NCBI GenBank assembly: GCA_000727475.1
Contig: KL647310.1
Coordinates: forward strand, 434,001 to 498,000
DNA: 64,000 nt
Reading direction: 5' to 3'
From: Sarcocystis neurona
Lineage: Eukaryota; Apicomplexa; Conoidasida; Eucoccidiorida; Sarcocystidae
A program made the translations under genes and the position numbers. Below are positions 26,606 through 37,309 of this stretch, one piece after another; positions within the stretch are counted from its first letter, which is position 1; each line of letters starts with the position of its first letter. The notes beneath the pieces were generated by a model. That model was not told the DNA's origin, did not search any database, and saw nothing but the letters and a program-made list of their open reading frames with translations.

Positions 26606-26910
26606 GCGCAGATAAATAGGAAAGATACATATAATAGGTGCATACGGTGCAAAAACATATAGATGTGTGCATGCACAGATGTCGTTTACGCTTGGAGGAG
26701 ACTGAGCAGACAAAGAGGAAACGCACACATAATATACGTAGGGTGCAAAGACACACGCATGTGCGTATACACACGTATCCTCTACTTGTGAAGTCGATCG
26801 CACAGATAAATGGCAAAGATACATATAGTATACATAGACTGCGAAGGTATATACATATGTGTGTATTACAGTGTATACACAAACCTAAAGAGGTAATATG
26901 GGAAGAGCGG
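26606..26910. repeat. Decayed tandem array, about 98-bp units
   Basis: The motif GCGCAGATAAATAGGAAAG and relatives recur at 26606, 26704 and 26800, with a weaker copy near 26910. Each is followed by ATACATAT or ACACATAA and a GTGCAAA-like stretch. Intron between exons 27 and 28. Confidence 0.75.
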
Positions 26911-27500
26911 GCGAACAAATGTATACAGAGCACGCCCGGAGGAACAGAGTGTGCTGACGCGCACACAGATATTACAGGATACTGTATACATACGGAGGTT
27001 ACTTGTATAGACAACTAGAGAGTCTGTATGTATGGATGAAAACCGTAAACATGAATGTACAGCGTCTAAATTACAGAGACTGCATATATATGGAGGTCAT
27101 TTGTATACACGAATACAGAGAGTGTGTAGATAAAAAGTGTAGACGGGATGATAAAGTCTGTACGGTGGAAGGTGCTTATAGACGTATATGACGTGTACAG
27201 GTGGGTATGTTGAGTGCAAAGGAGTAACTCTAGTTAGTGTAGTAGACGTGTGTAGAGACCGAGAGTGTACCGGACGTCTGCGTGTAGAGGGAAACAGAAT
27301 CTAGGTGCGCGTGTAGTATCTAGAGAGAGCGTCTAGAGATGCACGTGTGTAGAGAAGGTATATCTGTGTGCATAGAGAAAGTGTATTTACGTACATACAA
27401 GACACAGCCTGCACATACATTATATATAGAGAGAGGGTATACACGTATACATACATACATACGTACACATATACATACATACATAGGGTGTGTGTGTGTG

Positions 27501-27531
<31 letters not shown>

Positions 27532-27543
27532 GCATATACATAC

Positions 27544-27561
<18 letters not shown>

Positions 27562-27583
<22 letters not shown>
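27562..27583. repeat. (GA)n microsatellite joined to (AT)n
   Basis: A GA run directly after an AT run of similar length (27543-27561), with another AT run at about 27511-27531. Confidence 0.9.
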
Positions 27584-27772
27584 TACATACACGTATACGT
27601 AGGGTGTGAGTATATCTCTGCACACCACCTGTATAAGTATATACAGAGTACGCTTGGTGTATATAGATGTGTAGACACAGTTTATATGCACGTAGAATGC
27701 TGCGTGCGGTTGAAATAAGGGGGTGCACACAAAGACGTCTTCCTGCAGTGTACACGGTGTAGATACATAAAC

Positions 27773-27809
27773 CTTCTCTGCATCCTCGAGGTTTTCCGAA
27801 AGCAGCAAG
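27773..27809 (-). CDS. Exon 27 (tentative micro-exon)
   Basis: The acceptor CCGTGGCAG and a GTTTAT donor enclose 37 bases reading LLLSENLEDAEK, in phase on both sides. It looks like one helix turn group. The 1.7-kb intron that follows carries the decayed array of roughly 98-bp units at 26606-26910 and dense AT/GA microsatellites near 27430-27590. Confidence 0.45.
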
Positions 27810-28561
27810 CTGCCACGGGATGCATGCGTGCCTTCTCGACGTCTACGTGGAGTGTCGCCACCTGTTGTATTTTTCGTCATCATCCTCACAGACAGGTCTC
27901 TCTTCTTCGCCCTCTTGCTTGGGTGCTGCTGCAGCCTTCCGCGTACTACGTGTAACGGCGTGTGTTTTTACAAGCACCAGTCAACAGGCATACACATGCA
28001 GAGAGAGGCAGAAAGAGAAATACATATTCTTCCCGTTCACTCAAACGAATAAGAGCAGAGAGCTGCCTTTGAGCACACGTCACAGTGCGCGTCATCCCCG
28101 CGTCACGTCTTTCTCTACAAACGTGCGCATCATCTCGCATATATCTATAGACGCGTGCGCCTCCACTTTCTACAGCTTGGCATTTCTTCTCGCTCGTGAT
28201 CCCCCACGTCCCCTGCGGCTACTTCGCCGTCTCCACCAAGCTGCAAGCCCAAGAGGACGCAAAACTAAGACAGACAGAGACAGTGAAACACAGATACGCA
28301 ATCCACCTATATACCTATATGTATTTGTCTACATAAATATGTCTATATATATTTACATACACATACGCCATATGCACTTGAGAAGGAAGCCATGCATACT
28401 AGTGTGTGTACACATGTGTGCACTGACGCCACGGTAAGAAACTGGATACCCTCTCGCAGGTTTATACCTACATATACGGATATATAGACAAAAGCACGTG
28501 TGTGGAGAGATGCTCAGATAAACAAGAGAAAGGTGAAGTGGTAGGTGAGTTCTGCACCTAC

Positions 28562-28698
28562 GCGCCTCGGCTTTCCTGCGTCGTGTAGTTGTATATAAAT
28601 TGCAGCTTTCTGGCGTTCAAATTCGTCTTCAGCTCCACCTGAATCTTCTCCTCCTCGTGGGAAACAGGCTTTGCTTCCATCTCTTCATCCACGTCTTG
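28562..28698 (-). CDS. Exon 26: acidic/helical segment
   Basis: The acceptor (GGTGCTGCAG) is in phase; the donor GTAGGT leaves two bases that exon 27 completes. 45 codons: QDVDEEMEAKPVSHEEEK, then IQVELKTNLNARKLQFIYNY. If unspliced, a TAG would follow at once, so a terminal exon is the alternative. The acidic character continues from exon 25. The intron that follows (0.75 kb) shows nothing notable. Confidence 0.65.
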
Positions 28699-29736
28699 CT
28701 GCAGCACCATATCCGACAAGATGCATATACAAATATACATATATATATATATATTCATACAAGTGTACTTACATATATGTAATTCGTCTACGCGTGCCGG
28801 CATCATATATCGATATGGCACACTTGAATACACTTGCGTGCATTCATTTATATGAGTATATATATGCATACATAAAGCCACGAAGCCCTGTGATACGGAA
28901 GCATCTCTGCATGTGTCTCTACTAATATATATATATATATGCATATACATATGTATGCATAGATAAATAGCTATACATACGTGGATGAAGTAGACTCAAC
29001 ACAGAGAAGCATTTACATGAGTGCACAGACAGCTACCTCATACCGGTTTTACAGCAGCCAAAAGCAGCGACGAGCGAGGCCGCAAAGCCGCTGCGCGCCG
29101 CTTTTTCAGACAAGCGACAGAGACCCTCCGGAGATGCACGTATGTGCGGTTCATACATGAATTTAGACTACTTCAGCTCCCTACGAATGTCCTCATGCTT
29201 AAGAGGATGTGGCACGCTTGTTCGCTTTCACCATGCTTTCTCTGCCATTATTCGCCAGTGGTACGGCACACAAGGCGCGCTGCGTCTCAGTCCTCAGCCA
29301 GAGCGGGGCACACGAACTTCATTTATGCGTACGTCTCCGCTACAAATATACGTGTCACATGTATGGGTTCGCAGTACCTCTGCAGAAATTCACAAAAAAT
29401 ACATTTATATATGTATATTCACATATGTTTATATATATGCGTATATACAGACGAACAGAGAAGAACACCCGGTAATTCTACAGATATCTGCGCAAATATC
29501 TGTCTTTCTGTATGTATACGTATTATCCTACATAAAGATAAATGTATGTCACTCCCTCCAGCACAACTACTTTCAACCTGCCAAAATAGCGCTGCAGGCA
29601 TCCACCAGCATCCCTCTGATTATGCGTTCTCAAGCAGTACATGCAACAGAGAATGACAGAAGCAGAGAGGGCGGAAACAGCTGCGCCGTTTGTAGAAACA
29701 AACGTGCGGCCTCCCTTCCCTCAACGTAGCCCGTAC

Positions 29737-29915
29737 CGCTTCAGGCGCATCTTCCTCTTCGTCAGACGTCGTTTCTTCGTATTCCCCCATTTCCTCTTCC
29801 TGCATCGCACTCATCTCCTCGGCGTCGCTGATGCGCTCGATGTCCTCGAGGTCTTCTTCAAAATCCTCGGCCTTCACGATCGGGAACAGTTTTTCATAGT
29901 CTCTGTCCAGTTCAC
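29737..29915 (-). CDS. Exon 25: highly acidic segment
   Basis: The acceptor (AATGGCGTCAG) and a GTACGG donor. 59 codons: ELDRDYEKLFPIVKAEDFEE, a run rich in Glu and Asp (MQEEEMGEYEETTSDEEED), then APEA. Typical of a disordered acidic linker. An ATG ten bases before the acceptor with a fair start context means this could instead be a first exon of a separate gene. Confidence 0.7.
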
Positions 29916-30249
29916 CTGACGCCATTGCACACACAGGTGCGGCAAAGAGCGAAGAAACACTCGCTCTCTCGAACGAATGCCCTTCGCCGAAAAGACGTGA
30001 GAAGAAGTGAAGGGGGGAAGAGAAACGAATGGCGGCAACAAGCGAGACGGGAAAGGAGGGAAAAGGAAAAAAAACAACATCTTTGCTGCACTATTTCTAG
30101 CGTTTCCGCATACGAAAAGGAAAAGGTGAAGGACGCGCAGATACGTTTCATCAAGTTTCCGCGTGTGCTTCACAGTACCGAACAAGTCGCAGGAAACGCA
30201 AGCCAACAGGTGCCCTTCTGGAACCTCTTTTGTATCCTCAATATCTCAC

Positions 30250-30280
30250 ACAAGTCGAGAGACAACACAAGACGAGACAG
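30250..30280 (-). CDS. Exon 24 (tentative 31-bp micro-exon)
   Basis: The acceptor TATCCCCGCAG and a good GTGAGA donor enclose 31 bases. They read LSRLVLSLDL in the only phase that joins exons 23 and 25. Without it the phase breaks here. Support is splice sites and phase only. Confidence 0.4.
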
Positions 30281-30526
30281 CTGCGGGGATAGCCAGTTCT
30301 CTCCCTACGTCGTGCTTGGCCTAAGAGAAGTGAGGAAACGAGACTGCGTCAGTTCTTCTCTCATTCCCGTCGAGGAAAAGATAGGGAGAGAAAGACAGGA
30401 AGCTTCACCAGAGTTGCATCAAGAAGTGAAAGACGAACAGCAGCAGCTCCTTTCCCCCCCCCCTCTCCTTTTTCGTAAATATAGAGTACTCCACAGAAAG
30501 AGACAAATGAGGAAAAGTATCTCTGC

Positions 30527-30574
30527 TCAGTCTCGCGGGGACTTCCTGCAACGTCTGCACTGAAAATGAAACTG
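30527..30574. repeat. Left arm of inverted repeat around exon 23
   Basis: Forty-eight bases; the reverse complement matches 30902-30949 at 44 of 48 positions. The arm contains the acceptor-like text CATTTTCAG on the minus strand. The 327-base loop contains exon 23. Confidence 0.9.
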
Positions 30575-30600
30575 ACAGATCACGGAGATTTGCTGCGTAC

Positions 30601-30668
30601 TATTCCGCCTTTGTAGAGCAGGGAGAACAACAGATTGACGCCCGGGTCATTGTGCTTGACGGACTCGT
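30601..30668 (-). CDS. Exon 23: short segment inside an inverted repeat
   Basis: The acceptor (CTTCCTTGTTAG) takes exon 22's base; the donor GTACGC follows GGCGGAATA. 22 codons: ESVKHNDPGVNLLFSLLYKG. If not spliced, the frame meets a stop shortly after, so this could be a terminal exon of a separate gene. It lies between two 48-bp arms that are 92% identical in inverted orientation (30527-30574 and 30902-30949). Confidence 0.6.
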
Positions 30669-30826
30669 CTAACAAGGAAGAAAGAGGAGTGAGGGAAAGA
30701 GAAGCCCCATGACATGCGCAATCCCCCTCCACGTTTGTCGGTCAGTAGCCGTCGGATGGCGTGAAAACACGCGGAAGATCTCAAGTAATCAACAAAGGAG
30801 ATCTCTGGAGCGACACGCACATACGC

Positions 30827-30858
<32 letters not shown>

Positions 30859-30901
30859 GTACAATGCTATAATCAGTGTCCTGGCACGGACGGATGCGTG
30901 G

Positions 30902-30949
30902 CAGTTTCATTTTCAGTGCAGAATTTGCAGGACGTCCCCGCGTGACTGA
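30902..30949. repeat. Right arm of inverted repeat around exon 23
   Basis: Partner of 30527-30574; four mismatches in 48. No obvious target-site duplication outside the arms. Confidence 0.9.
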
Positions 30950-31268
30950 AATTGCGTTTTCTTAGGAACGGCGTATGAGGCCAGGTGTCCTCTCCCTCTT
31001 CTTCAGAAACGCCCACTTGGTCATCGCCCTTGTTTTGTGAACCGCGTGTGCTTTTTTTCTGCAGTCTACAAAAATTTAATTGATGACCCCGCGTATTAGG
31101 TGAACCTGTGCGTGCTTGTTCTTCACAACATAGCGGATTCCACAGACACCTCCATTCTATGAAACTGCGTTGTTTTTTAGCAGCAGTAGCTCCTCCCCAT
31201 TATAGGCGTCTACACTTCCTCCACCGGGTCCTAGGATCTGGCGACATGTAACGCAAACTCAGCTTTAC

Positions 31269-31380
31269 CTGACTGAAGACTGTATATCTTCAGCAAATCC
31301 TGAAGCGTGATTCCCCGCGCCGGGTCGATCTGTGTATTGGCGATGTCGTTAAAGTAAGCGCAAAGCTCTCCCCAGTTGCG
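31269..31380 (-). CDS. Exon 22: EF-hand-like helical segment
   Basis: The acceptor (GTGTGCGCAG) and a GTAAAG donor enclose 37 codons plus one base. RNWGELCAYFNDIANTQIDP, then ARGITLQDLLKIYSLQS: the shape is again helix, loop with Asp/Asn, beta-turn Ile, helix. The loop is not canonical. The 0.6-kb intron downstream includes the right arm of the inverted repeat at 30902-30949 and several decayed copies of a TGAA-CTGCGT-like motif (30943-31170). Confidence 0.75.
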
Positions 31381-32806
31381 CTGCGCACACCACACAGAGC
31401 GGGGGGGGACCAATTCACGGCGACAGAGGCGTACTGCAGCACGCAGCTATCTTTAAACAGAAAGATGCCAGTGGCGTGGTCGTTCAAAGTTGACCACCGG
31501 TGCATATCCATGGAAAAACGGTGGGCGAGGAGGAGAGAGTCAAATGGAAGAGGAGGCGGCGAGTGGGCCCGAGAGGCGAAACAGAGCGGTTGTGACACAG
31601 AGTGTGAGAGCCACAGACAGACAGAGTGAAACAGAGAGAAGAAGGCGACACAGAGAGCGAGACAGTGACAAGGGCACGGAGAGAATTTGAGACAGAGAGA
31701 ACGAGACGGCGTGTAAGAATGCGACGGAGAGGGGACATGTGCGAATACGTATGTGAGACTGTAGAAGTTCTCTTAAAAGTAGCATCTCAGTAGAGACGCA
31801 GCTAAACGCGAAGAGAAAGAGACACGCAGAGGTGGGTGAGAAGTCCCGACTCCCGAGGCAAAATATCAGCGTTACACTTCGGTGTGTGCGTATCTGTGCA
31901 TGTTTGTGAATCTACATAGTTACGTAAATACAGGAGGACACTAAAGGGGATAGGACATCTTGGAAGAGTCATCTTGATTTATATAAACATATATATATAT
32001 ACATGTATGTGTATGTTGAGAGAGGGGAATATAAGCTTACACGTGTATATATATGTATATATGTGTATGTATACGTAAATTCACGCGCGTACAGGACTCT
32101 GCGCTTTGACGAAATACTTGATCCCCGCCTTCGGCATACCGCGAAACACCTATCCATATATAAATATACACGCATTTATTCATGTATTCTATGTATATAT
32201 GCATATATACGTTCGTACTTAGATTCCGCTCACAGAGACATATATCACCTCAACGACCAACAAAATCAGTACGAACGCAGCACACCGCAAGTTAAGAAAG
32301 TCCGTCCCCTGTGAGAATGCAGGAGAATAACCATCCTGGACAAGACGCACGGTACACAAACACGTGCATTTCTACACACAAATATACACATACATATTTA
32401 TATATGCGTATATACGTAGAAGCGTCCAATATTTGCGTGTATATATATATATATATATGTATATTTATTCAGGCGCCTGTATATATATTTACGTATATGT
32501 GGACACGTGTGTCGCAAGCGGGAAAACGCCAGCTGGTGGTTCATAAATAGAGAAGCTGCATTCCTTTGCGAGATTCGAATACGCGGCGAGGACAGCCTTC
32601 CTTGTGTGTCTGACATGCCCACAGTCATATATGTGTATATACGCATAAACATTAGGTACTCACACACAAATACACACTACTATTTCAAATCAGTATATAT
32701 ATATATGCAAACATCTATAGGTCGTGTTCGTATATACGTCAGGATCTATATAGTTTAGAAAGAGACACATACACACATATGTAGACATTTCGAATCAGCA
32801 GTACAC

Positions 32807-32828
32807 ATATATATATATATATATATAT
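32807..32828. repeat. (AT)n microsatellite
   Basis: AT run in an intron (exons 21-22) where similar runs recur every 100-400 bases between 31980 and 33000. Confidence 0.9.
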
Positions 32829-33241
32829 GTATACCTACATACGTCTGTCAAATTCTTCTATGTGCAATAGAGGGAGACGCATATGTACACATGGATACAC
32901 ATCAGACGAGTACATATATATATATACACATGTACACATGAATATACATATGCATATATATGTATGTATGTGTATATATATATATATATATATGTCATGC
33001 TATACCCGCTGTCCACCAGCAGTTGGGCCTTCTATGTAGACAATCTCCATAGACACACACGCGGCAAACGCATATGCACCCAGGCATGTAAAGACACGTA
33101 GGTGAGGTTCCCGCAGTACAGTCTTGTGTTAAAAAACTACGCGAGCTTCCACTTCGCTGTATACGAAGAGATACGACGACTAATACTACCCCTAATGCTG
33201 ACCCTGACACCCATAAACACGCAGACAGGGTATAAAGTCAC

Positions 33242-33449
33242 CTCGTCAGCCTGGCCGTCTCTGAGTTTTCTGAGGAAATAGATGAACTCCGACTTCGAAA
33301 GATAGTCCTTCCCATTTTTACTGAAATACGAGAAGACCATTTGCGCCTTCGTGGTGTCGTGCAGCTCCTCTGGAGGAGGGTACCTCGGCAGGGCGAGGAT
33401 GGCACAGCCGTACGTCTGCCTAGGCTGCGGACGGTTCTCGATCTTGTAG
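33242..33449 (-). CDS. Exon 21: degenerate EF-hand
   Basis: The acceptor (CTGGTTTGCAG) supplies one base; the donor is GTGACT. 69 codons. A Pro-rich stretch (YPPPEELHDTTKAQ) leads into FSYFSKNGKDYLSKSEFIYF and LRKLRDGQADE. The helix-loop-helix has Asn at loop position 3, Leu at 8 and Glu at 12, but Ser at 1 and Lys at 5, so calcium binding is doubtful. The 1.9-kb intron after it is dominated by AT microsatellites and a purine-rich zone near 31530-31700. Confidence 0.8.
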
Positions 33450-33670
33450 CTGCAAACCAGTGCATCAAGGAAGGAGCATCAGCAGCTAGAGAAGACAGCA
33501 CGTCAAGGCGAAACGCCGCACCGCACGTGCCACAAGCAACACCAGCACGTCCCGCCGGTTGCAGGAGCCGAGAAAAGTAACCGTCGTACGAAGAAGCAGC
33601 AGCAAGCGCAGACCCGGCAGGTGTGGCAAGCAGACGAACAGCAGCAGCAGCAGCAGCGGCTGCACCAGTC

Positions 33671-33778
33671 GAAGTATCTGCAGCAGCAGAAGTAGACGCA
33701 GCAGCAGAAGTAGCTGCATCAGCAGAAGTAGCTGCATCAGCACAAGTAGACGCATCAGCAGAAGTAGCTGCAGCAGCA
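33671..33778. repeat. 18-bp minisatellite, 6 imperfect units
   Basis: Units beginning at 33671, 33689, 33707, 33725, 33743 and 33761; consensus GAAGTAGCTGCATCAGCA. Fifteen of 18 bases match the rotated reverse complement of the unit at 63 kb. It lies in the intron between exons 20 and 21, inside a wider CAG-rich block (33630-33850). Confidence 0.9.
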
Positions 33779-34664
33779 GTAGCTGTAGCGGCAGAAATAG
33801 CAGCAGCAGCACAAACAGCCGCAGAAGCAACCGAGACAGGCATGGCAGCGACTGGAGAGAGGTGACGCAGAGGAAGCCGCACTAAGGCAGAAGCACAGCA
33901 GATATTGTAAAGAAATAAACTACAGCGATAGCTGTTTGAGGAAGCGGAGCAGCAGCAGTACTTGACAGAAGAGCAGGAGGACTGGTGCAGCAGCCGCAGC
34001 AACAGAGAGAGGAAGGGACCCATCAGAGCAGGAAGAAGGGAAACAGCAGGTGTGACACGCAGAGCGACAATCCATCTTCGCTCGCTGTTGCGTGTGTGTC
34101 GGTACTCGCCCGTTGCCGCTTGCTGGCGTGCGTATGTGCTCGTCAACGTCTACACATGTGTTCTCCTGTGTCTACAGGTAGAACGCTACGTATAGACCGC
34201 TTTCTGTACATCTTGGCCTCTTTCGAGGGAACCAAGTGAATGGAAATCCTGCGCTCTTATCTATACATACATACACGTGGAGACAAGAACGCACATGCCG
34301 TATAAATATACATACATATATGTGAGGAAGTGCCTATAGGTGCACACACGTGTGTGTGGATGTGTGCACGCGAGTGTATCTACTGCACCTCGTATCTATA
34401 CAGACGTATACACGGAAACCAGTGCGCACACGGTATGTATATATATATATATGTATATATCTAGAATAGGTTTCTACACGTGCATATAAGTGGGTGTACG
34501 TATGCATGCGCAGTCGGGTCATCCCCGTGCAGGTATACACACGGGACGGAGATACACGTGCTCATGTGTCTACTTACATGTTGCATGATCCTGAGAAGTA
34601 CCTTGGCCAGCAACTGCTACGTCAAGAGCAATATCTACTTATATGTGACGCGTGCGGCACGTAC

Positions 34665-34779
34665 CCGAGTCGAGGACCGTACTTGACACCGTCCTTGAGC
34701 ATCGCACTCTCCCAGCCTCCGAGCATGTCGTCAACTTTCTCTGCATGCCGCTCCACTTCCGCTACCGTGGCAAAGCGCG
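34665..34779 (-). CDS. Exon 20: helical segment
   Basis: The acceptor (GCTGCTGCAG) and a GTACGT donor fit the phases of exons 19 and 21. Text: RFATVAEVERHAEKVDDMLG, then GWESAMLKDGVKYGPRLG. An amphipathic helix followed by a Gly-rich turn. The 1.2-kb intron that follows contains the 18-bp repeat array at 33671-33778. Confidence 0.75.
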
Positions 34780-35635
34780 CTGCAGCAGCGAAGCGGCGCA
34801 AAATCCCACCTCATAAGCAACAGACGCTCGCGTGTGGCTAGTCCTGTCCTTGCACGAAACTTGCTGCCTCTATTAACGGCAGGCGTAGATACATCCGAGG
34901 GCGGGTAAAACGTTCTTAGAAGCATGCGAAGCGCCTCACCCCACAACACAGACGGGGAGGTGTGGCAGCAAGTGCTGGTGCTGCACCAACAGCAAAAATG
35001 CCAGTACGGTGAATTTCTAGAAGAAAAGCAAAAGGCTACTTCTGACGCTGTATAGATACACATGTGTATCGTGTGTATTGTCTGTCTCCCTCTCTTGCGC
35101 ACCCTATGTGTGTCGCCGTCCATACATCTTTATACATAGTGCTGTGGTAAGGTAAGCGCAGATTGTTCTCTAGTCATATATATACATATATCTATGGGTA
35201 TATCCCCGTACGTGTACAGGTTGTCTCGTACACGCTGTAGAGTTGCAGGCCCCCACACACTCACACGTAGATAAACACATATATTTACGCATACGTACGA
35301 CGCAGAACGTGTGCAGCACAGCACCTCTGACGTGTAAACGGCTACGCGCGTATATGCGTGTGTGTACGTGCGAGCCCCGTGGTGTTTATTAGAGCTGTGA
35401 AGGGGACGCATGCCGCAGAGGTCAAATCACATCGCTCCTCCCCCAAGATATACAAAAGACTGGAGAGCTAGCAGGGCCAGAAGCTAGCGCCTCCAATATG
35501 TCGGGGGCACTGCAGGGCGACAAACTGGCGCTTACATGAGATTCTTTTATATAGGAGTAGAATAAGGTGGAAATGATATCACTGATATATAATTGTATAC
35601 ACACGCAAGTGCAGATGTGCTGCTCAGATTGGTAC

Positions 35636-35747
35636 CTCCTTCTGGTAAATTCGGAAGTGCTTCGAGACCGTGGGGAACGCCTCTTTCATCAAAGTAAAAC
35701 TCTTGGTCCTTCGGCGCCATATATTTGTCCAGTACGTAAATCGCTAG
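35636..35747 (-). CDS. Exon 19: helical segment
   Basis: A strong acceptor (TTCTTTTCTTCAG) and a GTACCA donor leave one G. 37 codons: LAIYVLDKYMAPKDQEFYFD, then ERGVPHGLEALPNLPEG. The first part is a clear amphipathic helix. The 0.9-kb intron that follows has no supported feature except short AT tracts. Confidence 0.75.
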
Positions 35748-36101
35748 CTGAAGAAAAGAACTCACACATCCACTCGAAAGGAATGGGGAGACGAAGCCGA
35801 AACGAGAATAGTTCGCTCACACGGTTGTGCACAAGTAGTTTTCAAACATACGAACGCGTACACACACATATTTCTCCCTCTTCTCTGTCTCGTTCTTCCC
35901 CTCTATACACGCGCACCCACACATGTACAAGGTTCAACGTCGCGAAGTGGAACGCGCATTTTTGACGTATGTGAAAATGTCTTTGCAGCGAAGGGCGCGG
36001 CAACGGTCCAACAGGAGCCGCGTGTGGTGTAGATGCACCCCAACTCGTGCCGGAGACAAAATGGTACAAAACGACAATGGTGTGCAACGTCGGTATCTCA
36101 C

Positions 36102-36258
36102 CGGTTTATTGGACAACCGATCACCGTGCTGGCTCATCAGCCCATACAGCACTACATTTAATATGCAACTCCCGTGCACGTCCAGGTCATCTTTGGCAAG
36201 CGTTCGTGGTATAAAACAGGAACGTGACATAAGACGTACGAAAGAGTCGGCAAGACGT
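36102..36258 (-). CDS. Exon 18: helical segment
   Basis: A strong acceptor (GTGGACTTTGCAG) and a GTGAGA donor enclose 52 full codons plus the split one. Text: RLADSFVRLMSRSCFIPRTL, then LDVHGSCILNVVLYGLMSQH. Mixed helix with three polar turns. The 354-bp intron that follows shows nothing beyond a short pyrimidine tract. Confidence 0.75.
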
Positions 36259-36459
36259 CTGCAAAGTCCACCACCGGCAAATTTGGTATACGGTTTCACT
36301 TCGCTCACTCTCACTTGCCGCAGTCGATGTGAGAGTGTGGTGTGTGTACAGCCAGCCAAGGAGGTAGCCTTATCTTACCTGCGGGAAAACAGTGTACAGA
36401 GATTAACGTCGTGCTCTCACTTCAACACTACAAAGAAATGAAGCGAAACCCGCACTCAC

Positions 36460-36551
36460 TTGTCCCTCTGCATACGTACAAAGCCACTCGTGTCTGTCAG
36501 CAGTTGTCCGGAAAGAGAGCCCTCAGTGGCATGGCGCCTCCGTCCTCTTTT
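36460..36551 (-). CDS. Exon 17 (tentative): basic linker
   Basis: The acceptor GTCTACACAGAGCAG is in phase with exon 16, and a strong GTGAGT donor leaves two bases, exactly what exon 18 needs. Thirty residues, starting KRGRRRHATEGS, then SGQLLTDTSGFVRMQRD. A shorter alternative (23 bases ending before GTAGCT near 36600) would also keep the phase. Confidence 0.5.
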
Positions 36552-37177
36552 CTGCTCTGTGTAGACACCGCAGTTAAGCAGAGCTACCTTGTCAGCGGCA
36601 GCTGGACACGCTGCAGCAGCGCGATCCTGCTACAGTGGTGCTGTTGCTGCTGTCGGCAGAAAAGAACAGCGGCAGCAACTAGAAACAGCGGCGCGTGGCA
36701 CGCAGAAGAGAGCAAGCGAAACTTCAGTCGGTGCTGCCAGACAGAAGCCAGTCGCTCTGGGGCAGCCTCACGGCCCCCGATTCCCTCCCATCGCTGTTTC
36801 TTTCGTTCTCTCTCCTAGGATGAAACGTCATCCCGCGTCAACCCCTCGCACGCGGACACACCAGCAATCCACGCCAAAACGGTTTTCCCTTATTACCCAC
36901 CCGAGAAACGTGTCTCACGGTGTTGGCTCCACTGCCAGAAGTCGACATTCATTTCTCCCTGAAAACTTCCTCTCCGCATTTGTAGCCTCCCTTGCAGTTG
37001 TAACCTTTCTTGTCCTCTCTAAGTGTGCCCCACCAAGGCCGCTGCAGTGTACATTCTCTGCATTCTGTTGTAATTATATCCACACCTATATAATTGAAAG
37101 GAAGGTGGTAGCATCTGAAACATTCCTTACGAAACCAGTCCCGGTTCTTGTTCAATCATTTCGTCACAAATACCCAC

Positions 37178-37309
37178 CTTCTCGGTGTGGTGCTTCAAAG
37201 TGTGATGGTCCGGACGATATCGCATGGAGCTACTGGCTGCGTCAGATCCTTCGTCCGCCTCTGCTACTCGCTCCAGTTGATATTCTCGCTGAAGTCGTAA
37301 GCGGCCGTC
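37178..37309 (-). CDS. Exon 16: charged segment
   Basis: Forty-four codons between the acceptor GTCGCTCTCAG and a GTGGGT donor, phase 0 at both ends. Charged: DGRLRLQREYQLERVAEADE, then DHHTLKHHTEK. A long antisense open frame (36589-37425, plus) overlaps it; I treat that as chance. Function unknown. Confidence 0.65.

Noticed and set aside
27820..28437. Plus-strand open frame of 205 codons
   Set aside because: Overlaps exon 27's neighbourhood in antisense; Ser/Arg-rich chance composition ending in AT-rich repeats.
28556..28564. TAG stop closing exon 26
   Set aside because: The same bases form a GTAGGT donor, and the following exon completes the split codon in phase; still noted as an alternative.
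29021..29656. Plus-strand open frame of 211 codons
   Set aside because: Built from AT/CA-rich intron sequence and low-complexity text, with no domain-like pattern or splice support.
30943..31170. Four TGAA-CTGCGT-like motifs as an ordered regulatory array
   Set aside because: Spacing is irregular (about 94, 64 and 58 bases) and similarity is weak; probably decayed duplication.
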